Shown here piece by piece: positions 1 to 8,322 of a stretch of 64,000 nt of DNA; position 1 is the first letter of the stretch; every line of letters starts with the position of its first letter. Source of the DNA: Denitratimonas yunnanensis (SeqCode) (GTDB lineage: Bacteria; Pseudomonadota; Gammaproteobacteria; Xanthomonadales; Xanthomonadaceae); contig JAPMLR010000002.1 in NCBI GenBank assembly GCA_026410415.1, positions 270,526-334,525 on the forward strand. Reading direction: 5' to 3'. The notes beneath the pieces are model-generated. The model was not told where the DNA came from. It was given only the letters and a program-made list of their open reading frames with translations, and ran no database searches. Made by a program: the position numbers and the translations under genes.

Positions 1-673
1 AGCCTGGATCGGGTGCGGCGACGGGCGACATCGGAGCGCCTGTCACCGGGTGGGTGAAAACGAGCTGGTGGGCATGCAGCAACATGCGATGCACCCCGCG
101 CAGGCGGAATGCCAGGTTGCGGCGGCCATCGCCATGACTGGTGTCACCGATCAGATGATGATCGACGTGCTTGAGGTGGCGGCGTATCTGACGAAAGCGG
201 CCGGTTTCCGGCGAGCAGTCGAGCAGGGCATGGCGCGAGGTAGGGAAGCCTGCCGCCGGTTCATCCAGTTCGCCTGTCGCGAGCACGCGAAAGTGCGTGA
301 TGGCGGGCTTCTTTTCCGGTTTTCCGGGTCCTCCGTCGAGAGGATGGTCAACGCTGAAGGTCTCTTCCCGCGGCCAACCTCGGCACACGGCGAGGTAGTG
401 CTTTTCGACATCGCGGGACATGAATTGCCGGCCGAGCGCCGACGCCGCGTCGCGATCGAAGGCCAGCAACAGGCAGCCGCTGGTGGCGCGATCCAGTCGA
501 TGGATCAGATGGATGGGTTTGCCGAACTGTTCGCGCAGGCGGTCCGCCGCGAAATCGCGTTCGCCGCGCGCCAGCTTGCTGTCGTGGACCATGAGGCCGG
601 CGGGCTTGTTGACCACCGCGAGCATTTCGTCCGCGAACAGCACGTCCAGTGTGTCACCGCTCGTCGTGCTCAT
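1..673 (-). CDS. truC: tRNA pseudouridine synthase C, TruC-like (3' end outside window)
   Basis: RluA-family pseudouridine synthase; TruC modifies U65 of some tRNAs. Read from the ATG at 671-673, the reading frame stays open for 224 codons to the window edge, so the C-terminus is missing. The catalytic motif HRLDRATSG lies near residue 60, with the nucleophilic Asp after HRL. The later segment RFRQIRRHLKHVDHHLIGDTSHGDG followed by RMLLHAHQLVFTHPVTG is the conserved C-terminal half of the RluA fold and resembles TruC more than RluA, RluC or RluD. The start overlaps the stop of the upstream Lrp-type regulator by four bases (ATGA), so the two are probably co-transcribed and translationally coupled. 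The family is clear; TruC rather than another RluA-type enzyme is likely. Confidence 0.85.
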   Translation of the reverse strand, partial: MSTTSGDTLDVLFADEMLAVVNKPAGLMVHDSKLARGERDFAADRLREQFGKPIHLIHRLDRATSGCLLLAFDRDAASALGRQFMSRDVEKHYLAVCRGWPREETFSVDHPLDGGPGKPEKKPAITHFRVLATGELDEPAAGFPTSRHALLDCSPETGRFRQIRRHLKHVDHHLIGDTSHGDGRRNLAFRLRGVHRMLLHAHQLVFTHPVTGAPMSPVAAPDPG

Positions 674-1158
674 CCGCGTGCCGCCGTCAGCGGAAGTGCC
701 CGGCCCGCTTTGACCGCACGCAGCACGACGCTCGAATTGACGTTCGCCACGATGCCCTCGCGCAGCAGGTGGTCGAGCAGGAAGCGCGAGAAATGGTCCA
801 GGTCTGCCACCGCGATGTGCAGCAGGTAATCCATGTCGCCGGTGAGTGCGTAGCAGGAAACCACGTCGTCCCAGCTCTGCACCAGTTCGGCAAAGCGTTC
901 CACCTGGGCGCGGTCGCGATGTTCCAGCTGGAGGCGAACGAAGGCCTCCAGTCCCAGGCCGATGCGCTTGGGGTCCAGACGCGCGCCGTAGCCACTGATG
1001 ACGCCCTCGCGTTCGAGCCGTTGCACCCGCCGCAGGCAGGCGGATGCCGAGAGGTTCACGCGTTCGGCCAGCTCGGCATTGGTGAGCCGGCCTTCGGTTT
1101 GCAGCAGCGCCAGCAACGTAAGGTCGATACGGTCAAACTGGGGTATGGTTTCGCTCAT
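670..1158 (-). CDS. Lrp/AsnC family transcriptional regulator
   Basis: A 162-residue regulator of the usual Lrp length. The N-terminal winged helix-turn-helix spans about residues 8-60 (DRIDLTLLALLQTEGRLTN, then LSASACLRRVQRLEREGVI). A RAM (amino-acid binding) domain follows, with the typical GDMDYLLHI strand near residue 108. Such proteins bind an amino acid and act as local or global regulators. The gene is divergent from phenylalanine 4-hydroxylase across 125 bp, so control of phhA in response to an aromatic amino acid is the natural guess, but this is inferred from position only. The 3' end overlaps truC by four bases. Confidence 0.93.
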   Translation of the reverse strand: MSETIPQFDRIDLTLLALLQTEGRLTNAELAERVNLSASACLRRVQRLEREGVISGYGARLDPKRIGLGLEAFVRLQLEHRDRAQVERFAELVQSWDDVVSCYALTGDMDYLLHIAVADLDHFSRFLLDHLLREGIVANVNSSVVLRAVKAGRALPLTAARG

Positions 1159-1182
1159 TGTTCGAAATATCCCTTGTTTTGT

Positions 1183-1194
1183 GCAAAAAATTGC
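1183..1194. promoter_or_regulatory. Candidate Lrp-type operator between lrp and phhA
   Basis: An A-rich dyad, GCAA-AAAA-TTGC, sits in the 125-bp divergent spacer inside the AT-richest stretch of an otherwise GC-rich neighbourhood. A/T-rich dyads are typical binding sites of Lrp/AsnC proteins. The match is short and could be chance. Confidence 0.3.
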
Positions 1195-1283
1195 GAGAAA
1201 AGTCGAAAACGAAGCAACAAAGCAAGCATGTTGCGCGAGATCGTGGATAAAGTGAAGCTACTGCAACCATCCGGAGGACACCC

Positions 1284-2168
1284 ATGGCAGCACAACGTCT
1301 GGAACATCAGGTCACCGAAAAGGGGTTCGTGCCGATCTACGCCACCGGCGTGGTCGAGCAGCCGTGGGGCAGTTACACCGAGACTGACCATGCCGTCTGG
1401 GCGCAGTTGTACGCGCGCCAGCACGAGATGCTGAAGGGCCGCGCCTGCGACGAGTATCTGGATGCATTGGCGGCGATGGAAATGTCGCCTGATCGCATTC
1501 CCCGCTTCGACGAGCTCAACGAACACCTGCGCCGTGCCACCGGCTGGCGTCTGGTCGCGGTGGAAGGCTTGCTGCCGGAGGAAACGTTCTTCGGCCATCT
1601 GGCCGCACGCGAGTTTCCGGTCACGTGGTGGATCCGCGCGCCCGAACAACTGGATTACCTGTCCGAGCCCGACCTGTTCCACGACCTGTTCGGGCATGTG
1701 CCGCTGCTGATGAATCCGGTGTTTGCCGAGTACATGCGCGCTTACGGGCTGGGCGGACTGAAAGCGGTGGGCATCGGCGGCGCGGCCCTGCAGCATCTGG
1801 CACGGCTGTACTGGTACACGGTCGAATTCGGGTTGATCCGCAGCCGCGACGGTCTGCGCATCTATGGTTCGGGCATCCTTTCCAGCTCGGGCGAAAGCCG
1901 TTACGCGCTCGAATCGCCGGCGCCCAACCGCATCGATTTCCACATGGAGCGGGTGATGCGGACGCGCTACCGGATCGACAGCTACCAACGCACCTACTTC
2001 ATCATCGACAGCTTCGAACAATTGTTCGAAGCCACGCGTGCCGATTTCACCCCCATTTACGCACGCCTCGCCGAACAGATCGACATCGCGGCCGGCGACA
2101 TCCTGCCCGATGACATCGTGGTCACGGAAGGCACGCGCGAAGGCTGGAACGACAGCGCCGACACCTGA
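1284..2168 (+). CDS. phhA: Phenylalanine 4-monooxygenase
   Basis: Iron- and tetrahydrobiopterin-dependent hydroxylase converting L-phenylalanine to L-tyrosine in the cytosol, the first step of phenylalanine breakdown. The 294-residue length fits the bacterial single-domain form without the N-terminal ACT domain of animal enzymes. The metal site is visible: two His in LFHDLFGHVPLL (about residues 134-143) and the Glu in LYWYTVEFGL (about 180). The start is well set by GGAGGA at 1273-1278, five bases before the ATG. No pterin carbinolamine dehydratase (phhB) lies beside it, so the cofactor recycling gene must be elsewhere. The divergent Lrp-type gene is the likely regulator. Confidence 0.97.
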   Translation: MAAQRLEHQVTEKGFVPIYATGVVEQPWGSYTETDHAVWAQLYARQHEMLKGRACDEYLDALAAMEMSPDRIPRFDELNEHLRRATGWRLVAVEGLLPEETFFGHLAAREFPVTWWIRAPEQLDYLSEPDLFHDLFGHVPLLMNPVFAEYMRAYGLGGLKAVGIGGAALQHLARLYWYTVEFGLIRSRDGLRIYGSGILSSSGESRYALESPAPNRIDFHMERVMRTRYRIDSYQRTYFIIDSFEQLFEATRADFTPIYARLAEQIDIAAGDILPDDIVVTEGTREGWNDSADT

Positions 2169-2187
2169 GCTGATGTGTCGTTGAATC

Positions 2188-2212
2188 GCGGCATGGCTGC
2201 CAGCCATGCCGC
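2188..2212 (+). terminator. Hairpin after phhA
   Basis: An 11-bp perfect stem (GCGGCATGGCT / AGCCATGCCGC) with a 3-nt loop, starting 19 nt after the phhA stop. There is no clear U-run behind it, so it may be an RNA-stabilising or factor-assisted terminator rather than a classical intrinsic one. Confidence 0.55.
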
Positions 2213-2298
2213 ATCGTGTTCCCGGAGCGGGATCGGGCTGCCATCGTGGCAGGTGAGGTCGATGCAGCCGACCGTCGCGCGCGTGTGACAATCGCACG

Positions 2299-4089
2299 AT
2301 GATTGCCTCTTCTTCCTCGCCCTCGCCGCATCCGTTGCGCCGCCTTTTCGGTTATGCGCGTCCTTACCGGCGCGACGCCGCGCTCGCATCGCTCTATTCG
2401 GTACTCAACAAGGTGTTCGACGTGCTGCCCGAGGCGTTGATCGGCGTGGCGGTGGACATCGTGGTGAACCAGCGCGATTCGTTCCTGGCGCGCATGGGCA
2501 TCGCCGATCCGTTGCAGCAGTTGATGCTGCTGACCGGCATCACCATCGTGGTGTGGCTGGCCGAATCGCTGTTCGAGTATCTCTACGCGATCAAGTGGCG
2601 CAGGTTGGCACAGGACATCCAGCACGAACTGCGCCTGGCCGCCTATTCGCATGTGCAGGCGTTGCCGCCGGATTTCGTGGCCAGCGCACGCAGTGGGCGA
2701 TTGATGGCCGTGCTGAACGAGGACGTGCATCAGGTCGAACGCTTCCTCAACACCGGCGCCAACGATCTGATCCAGGTGGCGGTGTCCTCGTTGATGGTGG
2801 GCGGCGTGTTCTTCGTGCTCACTGCCGATCTCGCAGCGCTGGCGTTCCTGCCCATCCCGCTGATTCTGGTGGGTGCGTTCTGGTTCCAGAAGCGCTTGGC
2901 GCCGCGCTATGCCGCCGCGCGCGAAGCCGCGGCCACGGTGTCCGATCGCCTCAACAACAATCTGGCCGGCATCGCCACGATCAAGGCCTACACCGCCGAG
3001 GCAGCCGAACTGGAACACGTGCGCGCCGCCTCCGATGGATACCGGGCACGCAATGCCGAGGCGATCCGCTTTGCTGCCGCGATCACGCCGGTGATTCGCA
3101 TGGCGGTGTTGGCCGGTTTCGTCGCGACATTGCTCTATGGCGGCTGGAAAACCCTGGAAGGCGAGCTGGGCGTCGGCACCTACTCCGCACTCGTCTACCT
3201 GACCCAGCGCCTGCTGTGGCCATTGACGCGATTGGCCGACATGACCGATCTCTATCAGCGTGCGATGGCATCGGTGAATCGGGTCATGGATCTGATCGAT
3301 GCGCCGTTGCCACCCGCACCAACAGGCCGATTGCCGCAACCGGTGCGCGGTGCGATCGACTTCGAGGCGATTCGCTTGTCCTACGACGGCCGGGAGGTTC
3401 TGCACGGTATCGACTTGGCGGTGCCGGCCGGATCCACCGTGGCGCTGGTTGGAGGAACCGGCGGCGGCAAAAGCAGTCTGCTGAAGTTGCTGCTCGGTTT
3501 CGTCTCGCCGGATTCCGGTCGTGTCCGCATCGATGGCGTGGACATCGACGGACTCGATCCGGCCAATCTGCGCCAGCACATCGGCTACGTGGCCCAGGAC
3601 CCGTTCCTCACCGATGGCAGCATTGCCGACAACATCGCCTATGGCGACGCCACGCCCGACACCGCCCGCATCGAACAGGCCGCACGGCTGGCACAGGCAC
3701 ACGGCTTCATCGCCGCATTGCCAGACGGCTATGCCAGCGCGGTTGGCGAGCGCGGCAGCCGGCTGTCCGGCGGGCAGCGGCAGCGCATCGCGATTGCACG
3801 GGCGCTGTACCGCGACCCGGCCATCCTCGTGCTCGACGAGGCCACCTCGGCGGTCGACAACGAAACCGAGGCCGCCATTCAAAGCGCATTGCGCGAAATG
3901 ACGCACGACCGGACCACGCTGGTGGTCGCACACCGGCTTTCCACGGTGCGCCATGCCAACACCATCTGCGTCGTCGATGTCGGCCGCATCGTGGAATCGG
4001 GAACCCATGAGACATTGCTGGCGCGTGCGGGTGCGTATGCGGCGCTGTGGCGGCTGCAGACCGGTGAGCTGCCTGCCGGTAAAGCGTGA
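2299..4089 (+). CDS. ABC exporter, fused permease and ATPase (MsbA/multidrug type)
   Basis: A 596-residue half-transporter expected to work as a homodimer in the inner membrane. The N-terminal half carries about six transmembrane helices (for example ALIGVAVDIVVNQ and LLTGITIVVWLAESLF). The nucleotide-binding domain has Walker A GGTGGGKS (about residue 391), the signature LSGGQRQR (about 490), Walker B ILVLDEATSAVD and the switch His in VVAHRLSTV. The second Walker A residue context GGTGGGKS is slightly unusual but keeps GKS. The substrate cannot be read from sequence; lipid, peptide or drug export are all possible. It stands alone, with its own start at 2299 and no obvious ribosome binding site just upstream. 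Confidence 0.92.
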   Translation: MIASSSSPSPHPLRRLFGYARPYRRDAALASLYSVLNKVFDVLPEALIGVAVDIVVNQRDSFLARMGIADPLQQLMLLTGITIVVWLAESLFEYLYAIKWRRLAQDIQHELRLAAYSHVQALPPDFVASARSGRLMAVLNEDVHQVERFLNTGANDLIQVAVSSLMVGGVFFVLTADLAALAFLPIPLILVGAFWFQKRLAPRYAAAREAAATVSDRLNNNLAGIATIKAYTAEAAELEHVRAASDGYRARNAEAIRFAAAITPVIRMAVLAGFVATLLYGGWKTLEGELGVGTYSALVYLTQRLLWPLTRLADMTDLYQRAMASVNRVMDLIDAPLPPAPTGRLPQPVRGAIDFEAIRLSYDGREVLHGIDLAVPAGSTVALVGGTGGGKSSLLKLLLGFVSPDSGRVRIDGVDIDGLDPANLRQHIGYVAQDPFLTDGSIADNIAYGDATPDTARIEQAARLAQAHGFIAALPDGYASAVGERGSRLSGGQRQRIAIARALYRDPAILVLDEATSAVDNETEAAIQSALREMTHDRTTLVVAHRLSTVRHANTICVVDVGRIVESGTHETLLARAGAYAALWRLQTGELPAGKA

Positions 4090-4275
4090 TGCGTATCACA
4101 AAACAATGGAAATCAAGGCGTTGTGATGTGGCCTGCGCACAACGGATGGATAAGTCATTGAGGCACTGTCCACGGCGTCTGCGCCCCGGTCACCTGTGTG
4201 CTCCGGCGTGCCTGCCCGGAAAAGCGCATGGCGATGCGGGCTGGCCGTCGAGTCAACCCCCAAACGGGTATGAAA

Positions 4276-4291
4276 ACCCAACATCTTGGGT
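4276..4291. promoter_or_regulatory. Candidate NrdR box upstream of nrdA
   Basis: The 16-mer ACCCAACATCTTGGGT matches 12 of 16 positions of the NrdR box consensus acaCwAtATaTwgtgt (consensus quoted from memory). It is the core of a longer perfect palindrome, 4274-4293. NrdR boxes usually come in pairs about three helical turns apart. I find no good second copy at that spacing, only a weak half-like ACCCCC...CGGGT just upstream, so the call is tentative. A LexA or other repressor site is an alternative. Confidence 0.45.
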
Positions 4292-4322
4292 TTGACCCCC
4301 GACCATTCCCCGGATACCTTGT

Positions 4323-4357
4323 GTTGCGGATCGCAACGTCGCAGGGTGTTGCGATCC
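4323..4357 (+). promoter_or_regulatory. Mutually exclusive hairpins in the nrdA leader
   Basis: GTTGCG (4323-4328) pairs with CGCAAC (4332-4337). The same CGCAAC, extended to GGATCGCAAC (4328-4337), pairs perfectly over 10 bp with GTTGCGATCC (4348-4357). The two stems cannot form together, an arrangement seen in attenuators and riboswitch expression platforms. Whether this region is transcribed depends on an unmapped promoter. Confidence 0.4.
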
Positions 4358-4546
4358 GGTTTCGGCACCGCCCTGGGGAGGGAAATCGGTCGGAAGCCAT
4401 GGTGATCCATGGGGATCCAGGGCCACGTCGATCACCATCCCCGGTGAATGCGGACCACAGGCCGCGGTGGCATGGGCGCTTTGGGGGGCGTTCTGGATTG
4501 CCGGCCGCGGGGTGACATCGGTTCGATCCATGGAGAGCCCAACCTC

Positions 4547-6961
4547 ATGCCCAACACGCTTGCTCCGCACGGCGACGAACAGCTCGCCAAGGCGCGCCCG
4601 CCGCGCGACAACTTTTCTCTGACCTCGCCGCATTCCAGCGGCACGATGACCGTGACCAAGCGCAATGGACAGCGCGAGCCGGTCGACCTGAACAAGATCG
4701 TGCGCGCCATCCAGCGCTGTGCCGAAGGTCTGTTCGCGATCGATCCGATGCGCGTGGCCACGCGCACGATTTCCGGCCTGTACGACGGTGCCACCACGCG
4801 CGAGCTGGACGAGCTGTCGATCCGCACTTCGGCGATGCTCACCGCCGAAGAGCCTGAATACAGCCGGCTCGCCGCGCGTCTGCTGGCTGGCTACATCGCC
4901 AAGGAGGTGACCGGGCAGGAGATCTACGCGTTCTCCCAGTCGATCGCACGCGGTCATGAAGTCGGGCTGATCAACGACCGCCTGCTGAACTTCGTGCAGA
5001 CCAACGCGCGCAAGCTCAACGATGCGCTCGATCCCGCGCTTGATGGTCATTTCGACTATTTCGGCCTGCGCACCCTGTACGACCGCTACCTGCTGCGCCA
5101 TCCCCACACCCGCAAGGTGATCGAGACGCCGCAGCAGTTCTTCCTGCGCATTGCCTGCGCACTCTCCGAAGACGTGCCCGATGCGCTGGCGCTGTATCAG
5201 CGCATGGGCAACCTCGATTACCTGCCCAGCTCCCCGACGCTCTTCAACGCGGGAACGACCCACGAACAGCTTTCCTCGTGCTTCCTGCTGGACTCTCCGC
5301 AGGATTCGCTCGAATCGATCTACCAGAAGTACGGCGACATCGCCCAGCTGTCCAAGTTCTCCGGCGGGATTGGTGTGGCCTACACCCGTGTGCGTTCGCG
5401 TGGCTCGCTGATCAAGTCCACCAATGGCCATTCCAACGGCATCGTGCCGTGGCTCAAGACCCTGGATTCTTCGGTCGCGGCGGTCAACCAGGGTGGCAAG
5501 CGCAAGGGCGCGGCCTGTGTATACCTGGAAACATGGCACGCGGACATCGAGGACTTCCTCGAACTGCGCGACAACGCGGGCGACGAGTCTCGTCGCACGC
5601 ACAATCTGAACATCGCCAACTGGATCCCCGACCTCTTCATGCGTCGCGTCGAAGCGGATGCCGAGTGGTCGTTGTTCGATCCTCGCGTGGTGCCGCAGCT
5701 CACCGATCTGTACGGCGAAGCCTTCGAGCGTGCCTACGAGCAGGCCGAAGCGCAGGGCAAGGCGGCCAAGACGGTCCCGGCACGCAAGCTCTATGGCCGG
5801 ATGATGCGGACCCTGGCCGAAACCGGCAACGGCTGGATGACGTTCAAGGACAAGTGCAACAAGGCCAGCAACCAGACCGCCAAGGCCGGCAACGTCATCC
5901 ACTTGTCCAACCTGTGCACCGAAATCCTCGAAGTCACCTCGAACGACGAAACCGCGGTGTGCAACCTGGGTTCGATCAACCTCGCGCACCACTTCAACGA
6001 GTACGGCGAGTTCGATTACGAGAAGCTGGCCGAAACCGTGCAACTGGCCGTGCGCCAGCTCGACCGCGTCATCGACCTGAACTTCTACCCGATCGAAACC
6101 GCACGTCGCGGCAACCTGCGCTGGCGCCCGGTCGGCCTCGGCTGCATGGGTCTGCAGGATGTGTTCTTCAAACTGCGCCTGCCGTTCGACAGCGAAGGTG
6201 CGCGTTCGATCTCCAAGAAGATCGCCGAGACCATCTATTTCCATGCGCTGGAAGCCTCCTGTGAGCTGGCACGCGAGCGCGGCAAACACCCTTCGTTCGC
6301 CGAGACTCGCGCCGCCAACGGCGAACTCCAGTTCGATGCATGGGGCGTGTCGCCCGACGATTCCGCCCGCTGGGACGGTTTGCGCGAGCGCATCAAGGAG
6401 CACGGCCTGCGCAACTCACTGCTGATCGCCATCGCGCCCACCGCCACCATCGCCTCGATCGCCGGTTGCTACGAGTGCATCGAGCCGCAGGTCTCCAACC
6501 TGTTCAAGCGCGAAACGCTGTCGGGCGACTTCATCCAGATCAACAAATACCTGGTGGAGGAACTGAAGAAGCTCGGCCTGTGGACGGCGGACATCCGCGA
6601 CGAAATCAAGCTGGCGGAAGGGTCAATCCAGGGTATCGAGCAGATTCCCGAAGCGCTGCGTCAGACCTATCGCACCGCGTGGGAATTGCCAATGCGCTCC
6701 CTGATCGACATGGCAGCGGACCGTGGCGCGTTCATCGACCAGTCGGCGTCTCTGAACCTGTTCCAGGAGAGTCCGAACATCGGTTCGCTGTCGTCGATGT
6801 ACATGTACGCTTGGAAGAAGGGCCTCAAGACCACCTATTACCTGCGCTCGCGTCCGGCCACCAAGATCACCAAGACTACGGTGGGAGCCAGCAAATACAC
6901 CCCCGAACAGGCTGTGGTGTGTTCGTTGGAAAACCCCGAGGCTTGCGAGGCCTGTCAGTAG
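4547..6961 (+). CDS. nrdA: Ribonucleoside-diphosphate reductase alpha subunit, class Ia
   Basis: Large subunit of aerobic ribonucleotide reductase, which makes dNDPs from NDPs with the radical-generating beta subunit NrdB. Translation from 4547 gives 804 residues. This ATG is preferred because GGAGAG lies at 4532-4537, while the 33 extra residues of the longest frame are arginine/glycine-rich and uncharacteristic. An N-terminal ATP-cone (TVTKRNGQREPVDLNKIVRAI) indicates allosteric activity control. Active-site cysteines are visible in EQLSSCFLL, NLCTEI and ETAVCNLGSINL. The C-terminal tail EACEACQ carries the redox cysteine pair used for re-reduction. nrdB follows 140 bp downstream, separated by a REP-like hairpin. 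Confidence 0.97.
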   Translation: MPNTLAPHGDEQLAKARPPRDNFSLTSPHSSGTMTVTKRNGQREPVDLNKIVRAIQRCAEGLFAIDPMRVATRTISGLYDGATTRELDELSIRTSAMLTAEEPEYSRLAARLLAGYIAKEVTGQEIYAFSQSIARGHEVGLINDRLLNFVQTNARKLNDALDPALDGHFDYFGLRTLYDRYLLRHPHTRKVIETPQQFFLRIACALSEDVPDALALYQRMGNLDYLPSSPTLFNAGTTHEQLSSCFLLDSPQDSLESIYQKYGDIAQLSKFSGGIGVAYTRVRSRGSLIKSTNGHSNGIVPWLKTLDSSVAAVNQGGKRKGAACVYLETWHADIEDFLELRDNAGDESRRTHNLNIANWIPDLFMRRVEADAEWSLFDPRVVPQLTDLYGEAFERAYEQAEAQGKAAKTVPARKLYGRMMRTLAETGNGWMTFKDKCNKASNQTAKAGNVIHLSNLCTEILEVTSNDETAVCNLGSINLAHHFNEYGEFDYEKLAETVQLAVRQLDRVIDLNFYPIETARRGNLRWRPVGLGCMGLQDVFFKLRLPFDSEGARSISKKIAETIYFHALEASCELARERGKHPSFAETRAANGELQFDAWGVSPDDSARWDGLRERIKEHGLRNSLLIAIAPTATIASIAGCYECIEPQVSNLFKRETLSGDFIQINKYLVEELKKLGLWTADIRDEIKLAEGSIQGIEQIPEALRQTYRTAWELPMRSLIDMAADRGAFIDQSASLNLFQESPNIGSLSSMYMYAWKKGLKTTYYLRSRPATKITKTTVGASKYTPEQAVVCSLENPEACEACQ

Positions 6962-6970
6962 CCGTGCCAC

Positions 6971-6995
6971 GCCCCTTCTCCGCTGGGGAAGGGGC
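6971..6995. repeat. REP-like intergenic palindrome between nrdA and nrdB
   Basis: GCCCCTTCTCC-GCT-GGGGAAGGGGC forms an 11-position stem around a 3-nt loop, with one mismatch opposite the loop-proximal side, followed by GGCGAGGGCG. Its look is that of the short extragenic palindromes common in Xanthomonadales genomes. Between nrdA and nrdB it could set differential mRNA stability rather than end transcription. Confidence 0.5.
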
Positions 6996-7101
6996 AGGCG
7001 AGGGCGATTCTCACCGCGCCAGCTCTCGCCAATGTCGTCATCCGGCGCAGCGTGAATCGGTTCGGCCGATCGCGCCAAGAAACAGGAATTGAAGAAACGC
7101 C

Positions 7102-8121
7102 ATGTCCGCCCAACCCCGCCAGATGCTGCTCGACCCCGGCTTCGAGCTGACCCTGCGCCCGATGCGCTATCCGCAGTTCTACGAGATGTACCGGAACGCG
7201 ATCAAGAACACCTGGACGGTGGACGAGATCAACTTCCAGATCGACATTTCCGACCTGCACGGCAAGATGTCGCCGGCGGATCGGCATCTGATCCATCGCC
7301 TCGTGGCCTTCTTCGCCACCGGCGACAGCATCGTGTCCAACAATCTGGTGCTGAACCTGTACCAGCACTTGAATGCGCCGGAAGCGCGCATGTACCTGTC
7401 GCGCCAGTTGTACGAGGAAGCGCTGCATGTGCAGTTCTACCTGACCCTGCTGGATAACTACCTGCCCGACCCGTCCGAGCGCTTCAAGGCATTCGCGGCG
7501 GTGGAGAACATCCCGGCGATCAAGAAGAAAGCCGATTTCTGTTTCAAGTGGATCGATTCCATCCAGGATCTCAAGCGCATCGAGACGCGTGAGCAGCGTC
7601 GCCAGTTCCTGCTGAACCAGATCTGCTTTGCCGCCTGCATCGAAGGCCTGTTCTTCTTCGCCGCATTCGCCTATGTCTACTACTTCCGCTCGCGTGGGCT
7701 GCTGCCCGGCTTGGCGGCAGGCACCAACTGGGTGTTCCGCGACGAGAGCTGCCACATGGAGTTCGCGTTCGAATGCATCCGCACGGTGCGCGAAGAAGAA
7801 CCGGACCTGTTCGACGAAGAAATGAAAAAGCAGGTGTATGACATGCTGGCCGAAGCGATCGAGTGCGAAGTGCAGTTCGCCGAAGACGTGCTCTCCGGCG
7901 GCGTCGCCGGCATCTCGACCCGTGACATGCGCCAATACCTGCAGCACTGCGCCGACAACCACTTCCAGAAGCTGGGCATGGCCAAGGTTTACAACGTGCG
8001 CAACCCGCTGCCGTTCATGGAGCTGCAGGACGTGCAGGAGCTGACCAACTTCTTCGAACGCCGCGTGTCGGCGTACCAGGTGGGTGTCGAAGGCGAGGTG
8101 TCGTTCGACGAAGCGTTCTGA
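7102..8121 (+). CDS. nrdB: Ribonucleoside-diphosphate reductase beta subunit, class Ia
   Basis: Small subunit carrying the diiron centre and the stable radical that starts catalysis in NrdA. It has 339 residues. Iron ligands are seen in YEEALHVQFYL (Glu and His) and DESCHMEF (Glu and His), plus further Glu residues around EAIECEVQFAED. The spacing E-x-x-H-x-x-x-Y in EALHVQFY places a Tyr where the radical tyrosine of class Ia enzymes sits, so this is a tyrosyl-radical type and not the Tyr-less class Ic. It lies downstream of nrdA in the same direction and ends before a strong multi-stem terminator. Confidence 0.96.
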   Translation: MSAQPRQMLLDPGFELTLRPMRYPQFYEMYRNAIKNTWTVDEINFQIDISDLHGKMSPADRHLIHRLVAFFATGDSIVSNNLVLNLYQHLNAPEARMYLSRQLYEEALHVQFYLTLLDNYLPDPSERFKAFAAVENIPAIKKKADFCFKWIDSIQDLKRIETREQRRQFLLNQICFAACIEGLFFFAAFAYVYYFRSRGLLPGLAAGTNWVFRDESCHMEFAFECIRTVREEEPDLFDEEMKKQVYDMLAEAIECEVQFAEDVLSGGVAGISTRDMRQYLQHCADNHFQKLGMAKVYNVRNPLPFMELQDVQELTNFFERRVSAYQVGVEGEVSFDEAF

Positions 8122-8156
8122 GGCAAGGCCCATTCGGGCCGTTGCAGGGTCGCCCT

Positions 8157-8203
8157 CCACCCCGGTTCCGCGTCTGGCGTCACGCCACCGCGGGCCGGGG
8201 TGG
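8157..8203 (+). terminator. Strong nested terminator after nrdB
   Basis: CCACCCCGG (8157-8165) pairs with CCGGGGTGG (8195-8203). Inside it CCGCG pairs with CGCGG and GGCGT with ACGCC, giving one long stacked stem. TTTCGTTT follows directly. It closes the nrdAB unit. Confidence 0.75.
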
Positions 8204-8322
8204 TTTCGTTTGAGGGACAACTGGCTGGAACCTGCCGCGAAAGCCCTTGTCCAAGCGTCATCGTTCAGCCGACACGCGCCATGCTGCGCGCACCGCTTCG
8301 TTTTCTTTCGCACAGGTTTTCC

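Larger units (their letters stand above)
4090..4546 (+). other. 457-nt nrdA leader without a gene, rich in inverted repeats
   Basis: No convincing ORF is present. The stretch holds, in order, a palindrome at 4274-4293 (AAACCCAA-CATC-TTGGGTTT), a three-armed repeat at 4323-4357 in which one arm can pair with either neighbour, and a further inverted repeat ATGGTGATC/GATCACCAT at 4399-4438. The last also contains GGGGAT (4411-4416), which could pair instead with ATCCCC at 4437-4442. The density of structure immediately before nrdA suggests transcriptional or post-transcriptional control of ribonucleotide reductase. No known riboswitch consensus was recognised. Confidence 0.6.

Noticed and set aside
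4448..4546. Extended nrdA start at 4448
   Set aside because: The extra 33 residues are Gly/Arg-rich, not part of the ATP-cone, and the ATG at 4547 has a clear GGAGAG ribosome site.
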